Positions 50,876 through 58,783 of a stretch of DNA of 64,000 bases are shown here, one piece after another. The DNA is taken from positions 1 to 64,000 of the forward strand of contig CANIKY010000002.1 of NCBI GenBank assembly GCA_947468085.1, written 5' to 3'. The notes beneath the pieces were generated by a model. That model saw only the letters and a list, made by a program, of their open reading frames with translations, had not been told where the DNA came from and ran no database searches. Within the stretch, counting starts at the first letter, position 1; the number at the start of each line of letters is the position of its first letter. Source of the stretch: Paracoccaceae bacterium (GTDB lineage Bacteria > Pseudomonadota > Alphaproteobacteria > Rhodobacterales > Rhodobacteraceae). A program made the position numbers and the translations under genes.

Positions 50876-53146
50876 ATGGCGACAATCACCGGAACCTCTG
50901 GCGATGATAGATACGATTACCCTCTCATTGGCACTGTGAACAGCGACCTTTATCGAGGCTTTGGTGGCCATGATCACTTCTTCGTAAGCACGGGGAATGA
51001 CACGATTGAAGGCGGTAGCGGCTTTGACGTAGTGATTTATTATGATTTGGACTGGGTGAAGATCAACCTAACCAACACACAAAGATATGGTTTAGCGGCT
51101 CAAACCGTTCTAAAATCGAACGGCCAGATCGACAGCCTTTCCTCAATCGAAGCAATTCATGGCACTGATGGCAATGACCTCATCCTGCTGTCTGGCAGCG
51201 GTTACACCTTTGATGGTGACGGCGACGACGTCATTTACATTTATGATGACCCATCAGTTTTTCTCGCAGGTGGCAACGATCGTATTATCGGTTCTGGATC
51301 GGCTTGGATCAATATGGATAACGGCTGGGATCCATATGCGATGAACGGTGTGACGATCATGTTTAACCGGCAGGGGACTGGCAAAATATTTGACACCGTT
51401 GCCGGGACGATGGACTCTTTTCGTGGGATATATGGGATCAATGGAACATACTTGAATGACCACGTTTTTGGTGGTTCCGGCAACGACGTGGCAGAAGGGT
51501 TGGCGGGCAACGATTTCTTGTCGGGTGCTGGAGGAGATGACACCCTTTCGGGGGGCGATGGTGACGATACTTTGGAAGGCGGATCGGGCGATAACGTCTT
51601 GCGAGGTGGAGAAGACGACGACACCTACATCTTCGGCTACGAAGGCATGACCCGGATTGTGGATACCGCTGGGTCGAATGTCATCATCGTTGAAAAGTCA
51701 GGTGACGCTTACTTCAAAGAACTTGTGCTTGAGGGGGATTCCCTGATCCTGCGCGGGACAAACGATTTCGAATTGGTCTATGAAGATATCAGTGGACTGG
51801 CGGGCATCACTTGGGTTCCGGAATTCGAAGAATACTCTGAATATTTCATCGCGATGGAAGATCTTTACATAGGAACTGCAGAAAGTGATGTCCTGTATTC
51901 CGCTTCGCAAGGCTATTCGGAGTTCTTTGGCGGGGGCGGTGATGATGTTCTTACGGCGGAAAATGGCAATGCATGGATGACAGGCGATGGCGGAAATGAC
52001 ACGCTTAATGGCTCGGAAGGCGATGACGGTTTGCACGGAGATTTGCGAACTGATGATTTCGGAGATGACGTTCTGATCGGCAATGGTGGAAATGATCGTC
52101 TGTACGGTTCAGATGGGAATGACACGCTGAGCGGTGGGTCAGGCGATGACTCAATTTACGGCGGAAACGGCAACGATCTTCTCGATGACGGAGTTGGCAC
52201 GGATTACCTTGATGGCGGCGATGGCGTGGACACATTCCAAACGAACCTGTCGCTTGATTATGGAGATTATTCCTTTACCACAGTCGTTGATCTTGAGGCT
52301 GGAAAATTCTACGCCGTCGGCTATGAGAATTACTCTGACACCTTTGTCAGTATTGAAAACGTTGATCTTACCGGAAATTTTAATGACAACATTTTGGGAA
52401 ATGCCGCCAACAATACGCTTAAGGGCAATAACGGAAATGATAGCCTGGAGGGCAGGGGCGGGAATGACGCACTTGACGGTGGCGCAGGTAATGACACCCT
52501 AAGTGGCGGTACTGGAACCGATACGCTCATAGGCGGCCTTGGCAACGACATTTACGTCACCGATGGTGGCGATACCATCACTGAGGCTTCGAATGGCGGA
52601 ACCGACACGGTTCAAAGTTCGGTCACGCACACACTGGCGTTAAATGTCGAGAACCTGACACTGACGGGGTCTGCTGCAATCAACGGCACCGGCAACACAC
52701 TTAATAACGTCATCATGGGGAACAGCGCTGTCAACACCCTCAATGGTGGTACTGGAACTGATACGCTGGTCGGCGGTGCTGGGAATGACAACCTCACAGG
52801 TGGTTCTGGAAACGACACGTTTGTCTTCAACACTGTCACTGAATCGGGAACTACGGCAACGGCATCAGATGTGATCACTGATTTTGTCATTGGTCAGGAC
52901 AAGATAAACTTGAGTGTCATCGATGCTTTTGCTTCTTCGGGAACAAACGATACGTTCGTCTGGAAAGGTACCGCGGCATTTAGCAGCACGACACAAGGAG
53001 AAGTGCGTTACCAGAAGTTCGATAATTCTGGCACTTCCAATGACTATACGATGGTTTGGATCGACAACGATGCTGATACTGCCGTCGAAATGGCAATCAG
53101 GTTGACCGGTCTTTACAGCCTGACGGCGAGCGACTTCGTTCTCTAA
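50876..53146 (+). CDS. RTX-type calcium-binding repeat protein 2 (756 aa)
   Basis: GGNGNDLLDDG, GGAGNDTLSGG nonapeptides; C-terminus DFVIGQDKINLSVID...LTASDFVL paralogous to RTX protein 1. Confidence 0.92.
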   Translation: MATITGTSGDDRYDYPLIGTVNSDLYRGFGGHDHFFVSTGNDTIEGGSGFDVVIYYDLDWVKINLTNTQRYGLAAQTVLKSNGQIDSLSSIEAIHGTDGNDLILLSGSGYTFDGDGDDVIYIYDDPSVFLAGGNDRIIGSGSAWINMDNGWDPYAMNGVTIMFNRQGTGKIFDTVAGTMDSFRGIYGINGTYLNDHVFGGSGNDVAEGLAGNDFLSGAGGDDTLSGGDGDDTLEGGSGDNVLRGGEDDDTYIFGYEGMTRIVDTAGSNVIIVEKSGDAYFKELVLEGDSLILRGTNDFELVYEDISGLAGITWVPEFEEYSEYFIAMEDLYIGTAESDVLYSASQGYSEFFGGGGDDVLTAENGNAWMTGDGGNDTLNGSEGDDGLHGDLRTDDFGDDVLIGNGGNDRLYGSDGNDTLSGGSGDDSIYGGNGNDLLDDGVGTDYLDGGDGVDTFQTNLSLDYGDYSFTTVVDLEAGKFYAVGYENYSDTFVSIENVDLTGNFNDNILGNAANNTLKGNNGNDSLEGRGGNDALDGGAGNDTLSGGTGTDTLIGGLGNDIYVTDGGDTITEASNGGTDTVQSSVTHTLALNVENLTLTGSAAINGTGNTLNNVIMGNSAVNTLNGGTGTDTLVGGAGNDNLTGGSGNDTFVFNTVTESGTTATASDVITDFVIGQDKINLSVIDAFASSGTNDTFVWKGTAAFSSTTQGEVRYQKFDNSGTSNDYTMVWIDNDADTAVEMAIRLTGLYSLTASDFVL

Positions 53147-53222
53147 AAACCGAGCAACCTCCTGTATATAAATAAAGAAACAGAAACAGAAGCTTAAGAT
53201 GAAACTAGTGTCCGCCCTCGGC
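53145..53222 (+). repeat. Leader direct repeat, copy A (truncated)
   Basis: aaaaaccgagcaacctcctgtatataaataaagaaacagaaacagaagcttaagATGAAACTAGTGTCCGCCCTCGGCC; near-identical to 55468-55548. Confidence 0.85.
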
Positions 53223-53373
53223 CCACTGGCTGAGGGCATGACGTGAGATAACGTTATAGGGTGGTTGTGACGGTTGTGCGTTTTCCCAAGGGCTACCCCT
53301 TGGCATAGTTGGGTCTGCTAAGGGCGTGATTGATAGCTTGGGAACGGGTGACAGTCTTTGGGGCACTTTGCCC

Positions 53374-53835
53374 TTAGAACAGCAACTTATAAGTATTGCC
53401 CACACTGTCCGTCACAGTGCCTGTACCACTTTCGGTGCCAGATCCGGTAATAAAACGACCCTGCACCCGCGTGCCATCGGTGCAAACGGCATAAACCTCG
53501 CCGTTGTTGACCCCGCCAACATCGGTGACGGATTTGGTCAGCTTGCCACCGGTATTTTGCAAGGTCAGCGACACGCCGCGTTCTTTTTCGATCACGCGCG
53601 GGGCAACAGAGGTCCAAGTGCCGTTGCAGCGGTTCTTTTTACCCGGACCGGGCAGGATAAAGCTAATCTCTGCGGAGGCTGAGGTTTGATTGCGCAGTTT
53701 AAGGGCGATAATCTCGGAGGGATGGCTTTGTTTTATTGGCCCTTCGATCGGGTAAAGCCGCAGGTTGACATCACCGCCGCCGCAAGCACTTAGGGCCGCG
53801 AAGAGGCAAAGAGCCCCCAATACCTTGCGCTTCAT
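53374..53835 (-). CDS. Hypothetical lipoprotein, copy A
   Basis: Lipobox LSACGGG; paralogous along its length to 60480-60944 (GKKNRCNGTWTSVAPRV...SGTGTVTDSVGNTYKLLF). Confidence 0.8.
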   Translation of the reverse strand: MKRKVLGALCLFAALSACGGGDVNLRLYPIEGPIKQSHPSEIIALKLRNQTSASAEISFILPGPGKKNRCNGTWTSVAPRVIEKERGVSLTLQNTGGKLTKSVTDVGGVNNGEVYAVCTDGTRVQGRFITGSGTESGTGTVTDSVGNTYKLLF

Positions 53836-53902
53836 GGATCCGGCCCCCTTGGCTTCAAACTGGGCGCAACGCCGCAACCCGACACGTCACGCGTAAAACT
53901 TA

Positions 53903-53927
53903 AGGCAGTTGGCTGGGGCGCTAGGAT
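53903..53927 (-). repeat. attL-like direct repeat (tRNA-Gln 3' end remnant)
   Basis: aggcagttggctggggcgctaggat, identical 25 bp to 61010-61034. Confidence 0.9.
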
Positions 53928-54049
53928 ACCGTCAAAGGGGAAGAAAGGGTTCGGGGAAGAGCGGGTGGGCGTTGGAAGTGGGGCAGGAGGTGGGGCGGTG
54001 ACCCACCATGCTGACGAGCGAAAAAGTATGGCCACTAAACATAACGTAA

Positions 54050-54391
54050 TCACCGGCAGAGATAAAACGCCTCATACTGCGGTTGAACGATCAACTTCAA
54101 ATCCGATATCTCACATTCGCGACCGGTCGACGTCAAATAAGCTTGCGCTGCAAGTTCATAAGTCATCTCAGCCGTAGCAGCTCCGCCGAAAGTAGCACCT
54201 TGGAGTGACGCTCGTCCGAAAGAAGGAGTTATCATTAGGCGGTTTTCTGCGGGTTTGTCGTACACTCTGAACCGTTGGCCGTCGTGTTGGAATTGGATTG
54301 CCTTTGTGCCGGCGTAGTTTTCTATTGCATAGCCCATACCCGAACACGCAGTCAAGAAAGCAAGAGAAAATGCTACGATGACTTGCTTCAT
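54050..54391 (-). CDS. Hypothetical lipoprotein (113 aa)
   Basis: MKQVIVAFSLAFLTACSGMGYAIENY signal/lipobox. Confidence 0.65.
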   Translation of the reverse strand: MKQVIVAFSLAFLTACSGMGYAIENYAGTKAIQFQHDGQRFRVYDKPAENRLMITPSFGRASLQGATFGGAATAEMTYELAAQAYLTSTGRECEISDLKLIVQPQYEAFYLCR

Positions 54392-54678
54392 TTTACTACA
54401 CCTAGTTAAGGGTTTATCATTTCTTTATGATATACAGAGGACGCCCAATAAGTAAAGGGGGACAAGAACCTGTCTTCCAATAACTGAACGAGCAACCCGG
54501 AGGCCTTAGCAGACGAATACGCATACCTCACTGAAAAGGTATGGAGCGGTGACCTTTTGGCATCTAAAGAGGCATATGACTGAGAGATCCTCAGATAGGT
54601 TCCTGCAACTTTGACCTCCAGCGTCCAAATTGAAGGAGGGGTTCTGAAAAGCGTGGCGAAGTCGATGGGTTTGGGCGG

Positions 54679-54915
54679 TTAGGGCAAACGACGGTATTTC
54701 ACATCACGGTCATTTCCAAGGAGGCCGATGCGCTCGCACTGAGGGTACTCACCATTTCGTACGGCCACAGAGAAGCGGTCTCCTAGTTTTCTTCTTTCGT
54801 TGCCATTACCAATCTCGACCCATTTATCGAGAAGAAGGTCATGCAAAGAAAAGATTTGGTTAGCGGGAAGGGCAGTCAATCTAGCAAGAATTTCAGTGCG
54901 CAGTTCATCGTTCAT
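54679..54915 (-). CDS. Small hypothetical protein, possibly DUF1413-like
   Basis: NQIFSLHDLLLDKWVEIGNGNERRKLGDRFSVAVRNGEYPQCERIG. Confidence 0.55.
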   Translation of the reverse strand: MNDELRTEILARLTALPANQIFSLHDLLLDKWVEIGNGNERRKLGDRFSVAVRNGEYPQCERIGLLGNDRDVKYRRLP

Positions 54916-54935
54916 TTGGTAAGATCCATGCTTGT

Positions 54936-55298
54936 TTATTGAGCATTTATTTGAAAAGCATAGTTGCTACATCTCGATATCATTGTAGCAGAATTATATG
55001 CGTAAACATAACCAGAAGTACCGCCTGCAACTGTTGGGTTAAAATTAATTTGTACAGTCCCAAGAGTTCGTTTTTCAGCATCTGTAATGGTTACCGAAGT
55101 ATAAATGAAGTTAAGATTTCCTTTTGAAATGTTTTTCAATGTAGCGTTGGTTATTCGACATATACCAAACGCCTCCGAAAACTCCAAAGTGACTACCGCT
55201 GTCTTCGCAAAAGTAAATTCCAAAGTACTTCTAGGAGCGGATGTGGCGAAAGGCGCCGATGCTAGAAATAGAATGAGCGCGATTGGAAGCGATTTCAA
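54936..55298 (-). CDS. Secreted hypothetical protein (120 aa)
   Basis: Signal peptide MKSLPIALILFLASAPFATSAP; AT-rich coding sequence. Confidence 0.55.
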   Translation of the reverse strand: MKSLPIALILFLASAPFATSAPRSTLEFTFAKTAVVTLEFSEAFGICRITNATLKNISKGNLNFIYTSVTITDAEKRTLGTVQINFNPTVAGGTSGYVYAYNSATMISRCSNYAFQINAQ

Positions 55299-55467
55299 AG
55301 TTCAAACTCACGGTTCTTTTCAGCCATTTTTGATTATCCAGTACATATTATGTGCACTATGCAAACCTAGGGGGGCTGCAGTGCTACTGTCAAGAGATTC
55401 AGCGCATGGCCTTCTTCGTTCTCAATGAAAGCATTGTTCCTTGACCTACGGTACGAAGTCACCCCCA

Positions 55468-55548
55468 AAAAACCGCGCAGCTTCTTGTATCTAAATAAAG
55501 AAACAGAAACAGGAGCTTAAGATGAAACTCGTATCCGCCCTCGGCCTT
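55468..55548 (+). repeat. Leader direct repeat, copy B (intact)
   Basis: aaaaaccgcgcagcttcttgtatctaaataaagaaacagaaacaggagcttaagATGAAACTCGTATCCGCCCTCGGCC; counterpart of 53145-53222. Confidence 0.85.
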
Positions 55549-55680
55549 TTGGCCGGGGGTTTTGTTTTGGTGCCCAAGGGTCTTTGGGTGTTCGTGGCGC
55601 TTTGGGGTTTGGCGAAGGTGCAGCCCTTGGCAACGGTTACGCTGCTTGGAGTGTGGCTGCTGGTGGAGCGGTGGCTATGA
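55522..55680 (+). CDS. Small hydrophobic membrane protein (52 aa, absent from ORF track)
   Basis: MKLVSALGLLAGGFVLVPKGLWVFVALWGLAKVQPLATVTLLGVWLLVERWL with aggag SD; ATGA overlap with next ORF. Confidence 0.65.
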   Translation: MKLVSALGLLAGGFVLVPKGLWVFVALWGLAKVQPLATVTLLGVWLLVERWL

Positions 55681-55874
55681 AGCCGGTAACCGTTAGACCC
55701 GGTGAGGTGGTCACGATTAAGGCCTTCGACGATGTGCCGGAACATCAGTTCTTGGTGGACGAGGTGTTCGAAGACTTCGTTACCGGCTTTGCGGTGACAG
55801 GCGACTTGGCGGGCGAATATGGGGAACCTGAGCTGGAGATGGTTCTTAGGAATCCCTCTAAGCCAAAGAAGTAA
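55677..55874 (+). CDS. Small acidic hypothetical protein (65 aa)
   Basis: MKPVTVRPGEVVTIKAFDDVPEHQFLVDEVFEDFVTGFAVTGDLAGEYGEPELEMVLRNPSKPKK; translationally coupled to upstream ORF. Confidence 0.6.
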   Translation: MKPVTVRPGEVVTIKAFDDVPEHQFLVDEVFEDFVTGFAVTGDLAGEYGEPELEMVLRNPSKPKK

Positions 55875-55902
55875 ATCAGAAAAATGAGAAACAACACAGC
55901 AA

Positions 55903-55918
55903 TGGGGCCTTTGCCCCA
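55903..55918 (+). promoter_or_regulatory. Hairpin abutting the integrase Shine-Dalgarno
   Basis: TGGGGC-CTTT-GCCCCA immediately followed by AAGGAGG-actc-ATG. Confidence 0.55.
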
Positions 55919-55929
55919 AAGGAGGACTC

Positions 55930-57147
55930 ATGTCTGTTAGGATACAATACGCTTATTTGAAGCAGCAGACTTGGCTGTATCGGCGCAACTACCCGGTTGA
56001 GATGCAAGCGGTGCTAGGGGCGGCGTTGAAGCAGTCGTTGAAGACGGGGGACGCCAAGGTGGCCAAGGTTCGAGCGGCCGAGGTGAATGCCAAGTACGAA
56101 GAGATCGTGGCGAAGGCGCGGGAGGGGGTGGTGCTGGGTCGGCCAGAACCGATCCGCGTGTCGCCCAAGGTCTTTGCCCCGGTCGTGGTCATAGGGCGGT
56201 TGCCTGTGGCTAAGCTGGCAAAGGACTATCTGGCAAAGCGGGCGAAAGACCTGCAGCCGGGTGGTTACAAGAGCGTGCGGTTCAGTGTGGGGCTGTTCGC
56301 TTCGGCCTATGGCGACAGGCAAGTGGCGCAGGTTAGCCGTGAAGACGCTGCCAGCTTCGTGCGGCGGTTGGGTGACCTGTCCAAGGATGTGGGCAAGTCG
56401 TATCGGGCAAAGGGGCTAGGGCTGGATCAGCTGGTGAAGATCAGTTCTGGTCAGAAGATCTTGCCCCAAACCCAGCGCAGGATCGTCACTCAGGTGGGCC
56501 ACTTTCTCGACTGGGTGGTCTATCAGGGAGAGCTTGCGGGTAATCCCTTCAGCACAGTGCGGGTTGAAGGCAAGGCCAAGGTGCACAGCTATGTGGCCCC
56601 GACAGACGAAGAGGTGCGCAGGCTGGTGGGGTTGGCTGATCCGGTCATTGGCGATGTGCTGAAGGTCTGCTTGCTGTCGGGCATGCGGTCGGGGGAGGCC
56701 GTGGGCTTGGTGCGGGAAGATCTGGTCTGGAAAGGCAACTTGGGCTGGTTTGCTTGGGTGCGCCCGAACGCGGTTCGCAGTTTGAAGACCGATGCAGCCG
56801 AACGGCTGGTTCCCTTGCACTCTGCACTGACAGCGGTGCTGGGGCGACGGCCTGAAGGGGAACGGCTGTTTCCTGAGCTGAGTGTGTCACTGGTCACCAA
56901 ACGCTTTGCCAAGCTGAAGGTGCAGGTGGGGGTTGATCGTCCGGGCTTGGTGTTTCACTCGTCCAGAAAGTGGTTCGTGACCGAGTGCGAGCGGGCAGGG
57001 GTGCCGGAACACTGGACCGCTTCAATCGTGGGCCATCAGTCTGCGAGGTCAGAGAACCGGATGACCTATGGCATCTATTCGGCTGGTATCAGCGATGAAC
57101 AGAAACGCGAGATCGTGGAGAAGGTGGGGCTGCCGTGGCACCCCTGA
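55930..57147 (+). CDS. int: Tyrosine-type site-specific integrase
   Basis: SGMRSGEAVGLVREDL, FHSSRKWFVTECERAGVPEHWTASIVGHQSARSENRMTYGIYS; N-terminal arm-type domain. Confidence 0.93.
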   Translation: MSVRIQYAYLKQQTWLYRRNYPVEMQAVLGAALKQSLKTGDAKVAKVRAAEVNAKYEEIVAKAREGVVLGRPEPIRVSPKVFAPVVVIGRLPVAKLAKDYLAKRAKDLQPGGYKSVRFSVGLFASAYGDRQVAQVSREDAASFVRRLGDLSKDVGKSYRAKGLGLDQLVKISSGQKILPQTQRRIVTQVGHFLDWVVYQGELAGNPFSTVRVEGKAKVHSYVAPTDEEVRRLVGLADPVIGDVLKVCLLSGMRSGEAVGLVREDLVWKGNLGWFAWVRPNAVRSLKTDAAERLVPLHSALTAVLGRRPEGERLFPELSVSLVTKRFAKLKVQVGVDRPGLVFHSSRKWFVTECERAGVPEHWTASIVGHQSARSENRMTYGIYSAGISDEQKREIVEKVGLPWHP

Positions 57148-57320
57148 CACCCGTTCCAGACATCGACGCGTTCGAGGAGAGGGCCGCTATCATGCAGTAG
57201 GATGGTGGGTTCACTCGTTCTAGGGCAGAAGACGAGGCGGCAAGGGCACAGGGCTTCCGGGATGCTGCCCACTATCGGCAGGTGCTTGCGGACTATGTGG
57301 TTTCGGGTAGACTGAAGTGA
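57135..57320 (+). pseudogene. Small ORF downstream of integrase interrupted by in-frame amber (TAG 57198-57200)
   Basis: VAPLTPVPDIDAFEERAAIMQ*DGGFTRSRAEDEAARAQGFRDAAHYRQVLADYVVSGRLK; GTG start overlaps the integrase 3' end. Confidence 0.65.
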
Positions 57321-57326
57321 GAACAA

Positions 57327-57352
57327 CCCTCGGTGGCTTCGGCTGCCGGGGG
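57327..57352 (+). repeat. 26-bp UUCG-tetraloop hairpin, copy 1
   Basis: CCCTCGGTGGC-TTCG-GCTGCCGGGGG, identical to 58242-58267. Confidence 0.85.
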
Positions 57353-57382
57353 TGAAACAATTGGTTTAAGGATGGATTAGGA

Positions 57383-58183
57383 ATGAGTGTTCTTGCCAGT
57401 ATGATCGGGAATGCATGGAGAACAACAAGAAATATGCTTCTCGTCATAGGTTTACTGATATCCTTGGCGGTTAACGTGGCCAGTTTCACAGTTAACGCTG
57501 TTTCAACCGCAATTTCGACGGTGGTCGAGGGTGTCACCGGGGCAAAGACTCTGGTTTCATCGATTAATAAAAGCGAAGCGGACCTTACAACGGCAGGTCT
57601 GTCAGCAAAGAAGCTCAAAAAAGAGTTAGCCGAAAAAACTGCCAAGTTTGAGGCCGAAAAGGTGGCAAGAATTGCTGCAGAGGCCGAAAAAAGAGCGCTT
57701 AAAGCCGAACTCACAGGACTAAGACTCACAGGACTAAGAGCAGGCAAAAAGGTGATGATCAACGGTGCTGAAAAGACTGTCGAGGAAGCGGTGGCTTTAA
57801 CAACCAGGCGGGTCCGTAATCGAACAGTCAAACTGGCTGCCGCTGACTTAAGTGCTATAGGTGGGCAAGCGATACCTTGGATCGGGGTTGGCGTGGTGGT
57901 TGCGGCAACAGCTTATGATATCAATATGTCCTGCCAGACCATGAAGGACATGAAGGCGCTGGAGCAAGCCATGAATCCGAGTGCTGTTGATGAGTCCGAT
58001 GTCAGTCAAGTGTGTGGATTGAAAGTGCCCACAGCGGATGAGGTTTGGGAGGCAGTGAAGGCTAGTCCTGGGCAGGCTTGGAACGCCGCTGCCTCAGTGC
58101 TGAGTGGATTGCCTAGCGACATGCCAGACTTGCCCGCATGGTGGGATTATTTGGTCGGCATAGACTTGAATCCGTGGAACTAG
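57383..58183 (+). CDS. Membrane/coiled-coil protein of unknown function (element cargo, 266 aa)
   Basis: N-terminal TM LLVIGLLISLAVNVASFTV, K/E/A coiled coil, second hydrophobic GGQAIPWIGVGVVVAATAYDI. Confidence 0.8.
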   Translation: MSVLASMIGNAWRTTRNMLLVIGLLISLAVNVASFTVNAVSTAISTVVEGVTGAKTLVSSINKSEADLTTAGLSAKKLKKELAEKTAKFEAEKVARIAAEAEKRALKAELTGLRLTGLRAGKKVMINGAEKTVEEAVALTTRRVRNRTVKLAAADLSAIGGQAIPWIGVGVVVAATAYDINMSCQTMKDMKALEQAMNPSAVDESDVSQVCGLKVPTADEVWEAVKASPGQAWNAAASVLSGLPSDMPDLPAWWDYLVGIDLNPWN

Positions 58184-58241
58184 GGTTCGTTCTGCCTGAA
58201 ATGCCGGATATTGACTGGAAGTGCTTGGACTGAACAGGATA

Positions 58242-58267
58242 CCCTCGGTGGCTTCGGCTGCCGGGGG
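58242..58267 (+). terminator. 26-bp UUCG-tetraloop hairpin, copy 2; terminator-like (downstream T tract)
   Basis: CCCTCGGTGGCTTCGGCTGCCGGGGG followed by agcctggctttgctttttttatc. Confidence 0.75.
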
Positions 58268-58414
58268 AGCCTGGCTTTGCTTTTTTTATCGTTTTCCGTT
58301 TACCAGCAACATCAGGAGAAAGTGGGTATGTTTGGTTAGGTGAAGAGGGCCAAAAGGCCCCCTTCGGGTTTTACGGGTGCTGCTCAAGCTTCTGCTGGGA
58401 GGCTTAGCCACAGG

Positions 58415-58783
58415 CTACAGAAAGTCGAAGTCGACGCCGTTTGCCCAGTTTTCCCGGTCGTCTCGCTTGTTGTCGGCGCGGTTGCCGATGTCCAAGTGAT
58501 CGGGGTTGAGGCAGTTCCGGTTATGGCAACGGTGGCGAATGACTTCCTCGAAACTTGGAGTGACGTCATTGAGTGTGCAGTAGATGAAGCGATAAGCAGC
58601 AAACTGCGCCCCGATGAAGCGGACCTTTCTGATAGCCTCCGTGTTGCTGACAATGCAGCCGGTTTCGGTTCGTGTCCCTGCAGCGATGAGAGACAGGGCA
58701 CGTTGTCGGGCTGCTTCCTTGTGGTTGGCGTGGATGTCAGTCCAAAGTTCCATGGACCTGTCGAGGTAGACGAAATCCTTCAT
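58415..58783 (-). CDS. HNH endonuclease (122 aa)
   Basis: RHRCHNRNCLNPDHLDIGNRADNKRDD zinc-finger HNH motif; ATGA overlap with upstream helicase gene; start set at MKDFVY. Confidence 0.85.
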   Translation of the reverse strand: MKDFVYLDRSMELWTDIHANHKEAARQRALSLIAAGTRTETGCIVSNTEAIRKVRFIGAQFAAYRFIYCTLNDVTPSFEEVIRHRCHNRNCLNPDHLDIGNRADNKRDDRENWANGVDFDFL

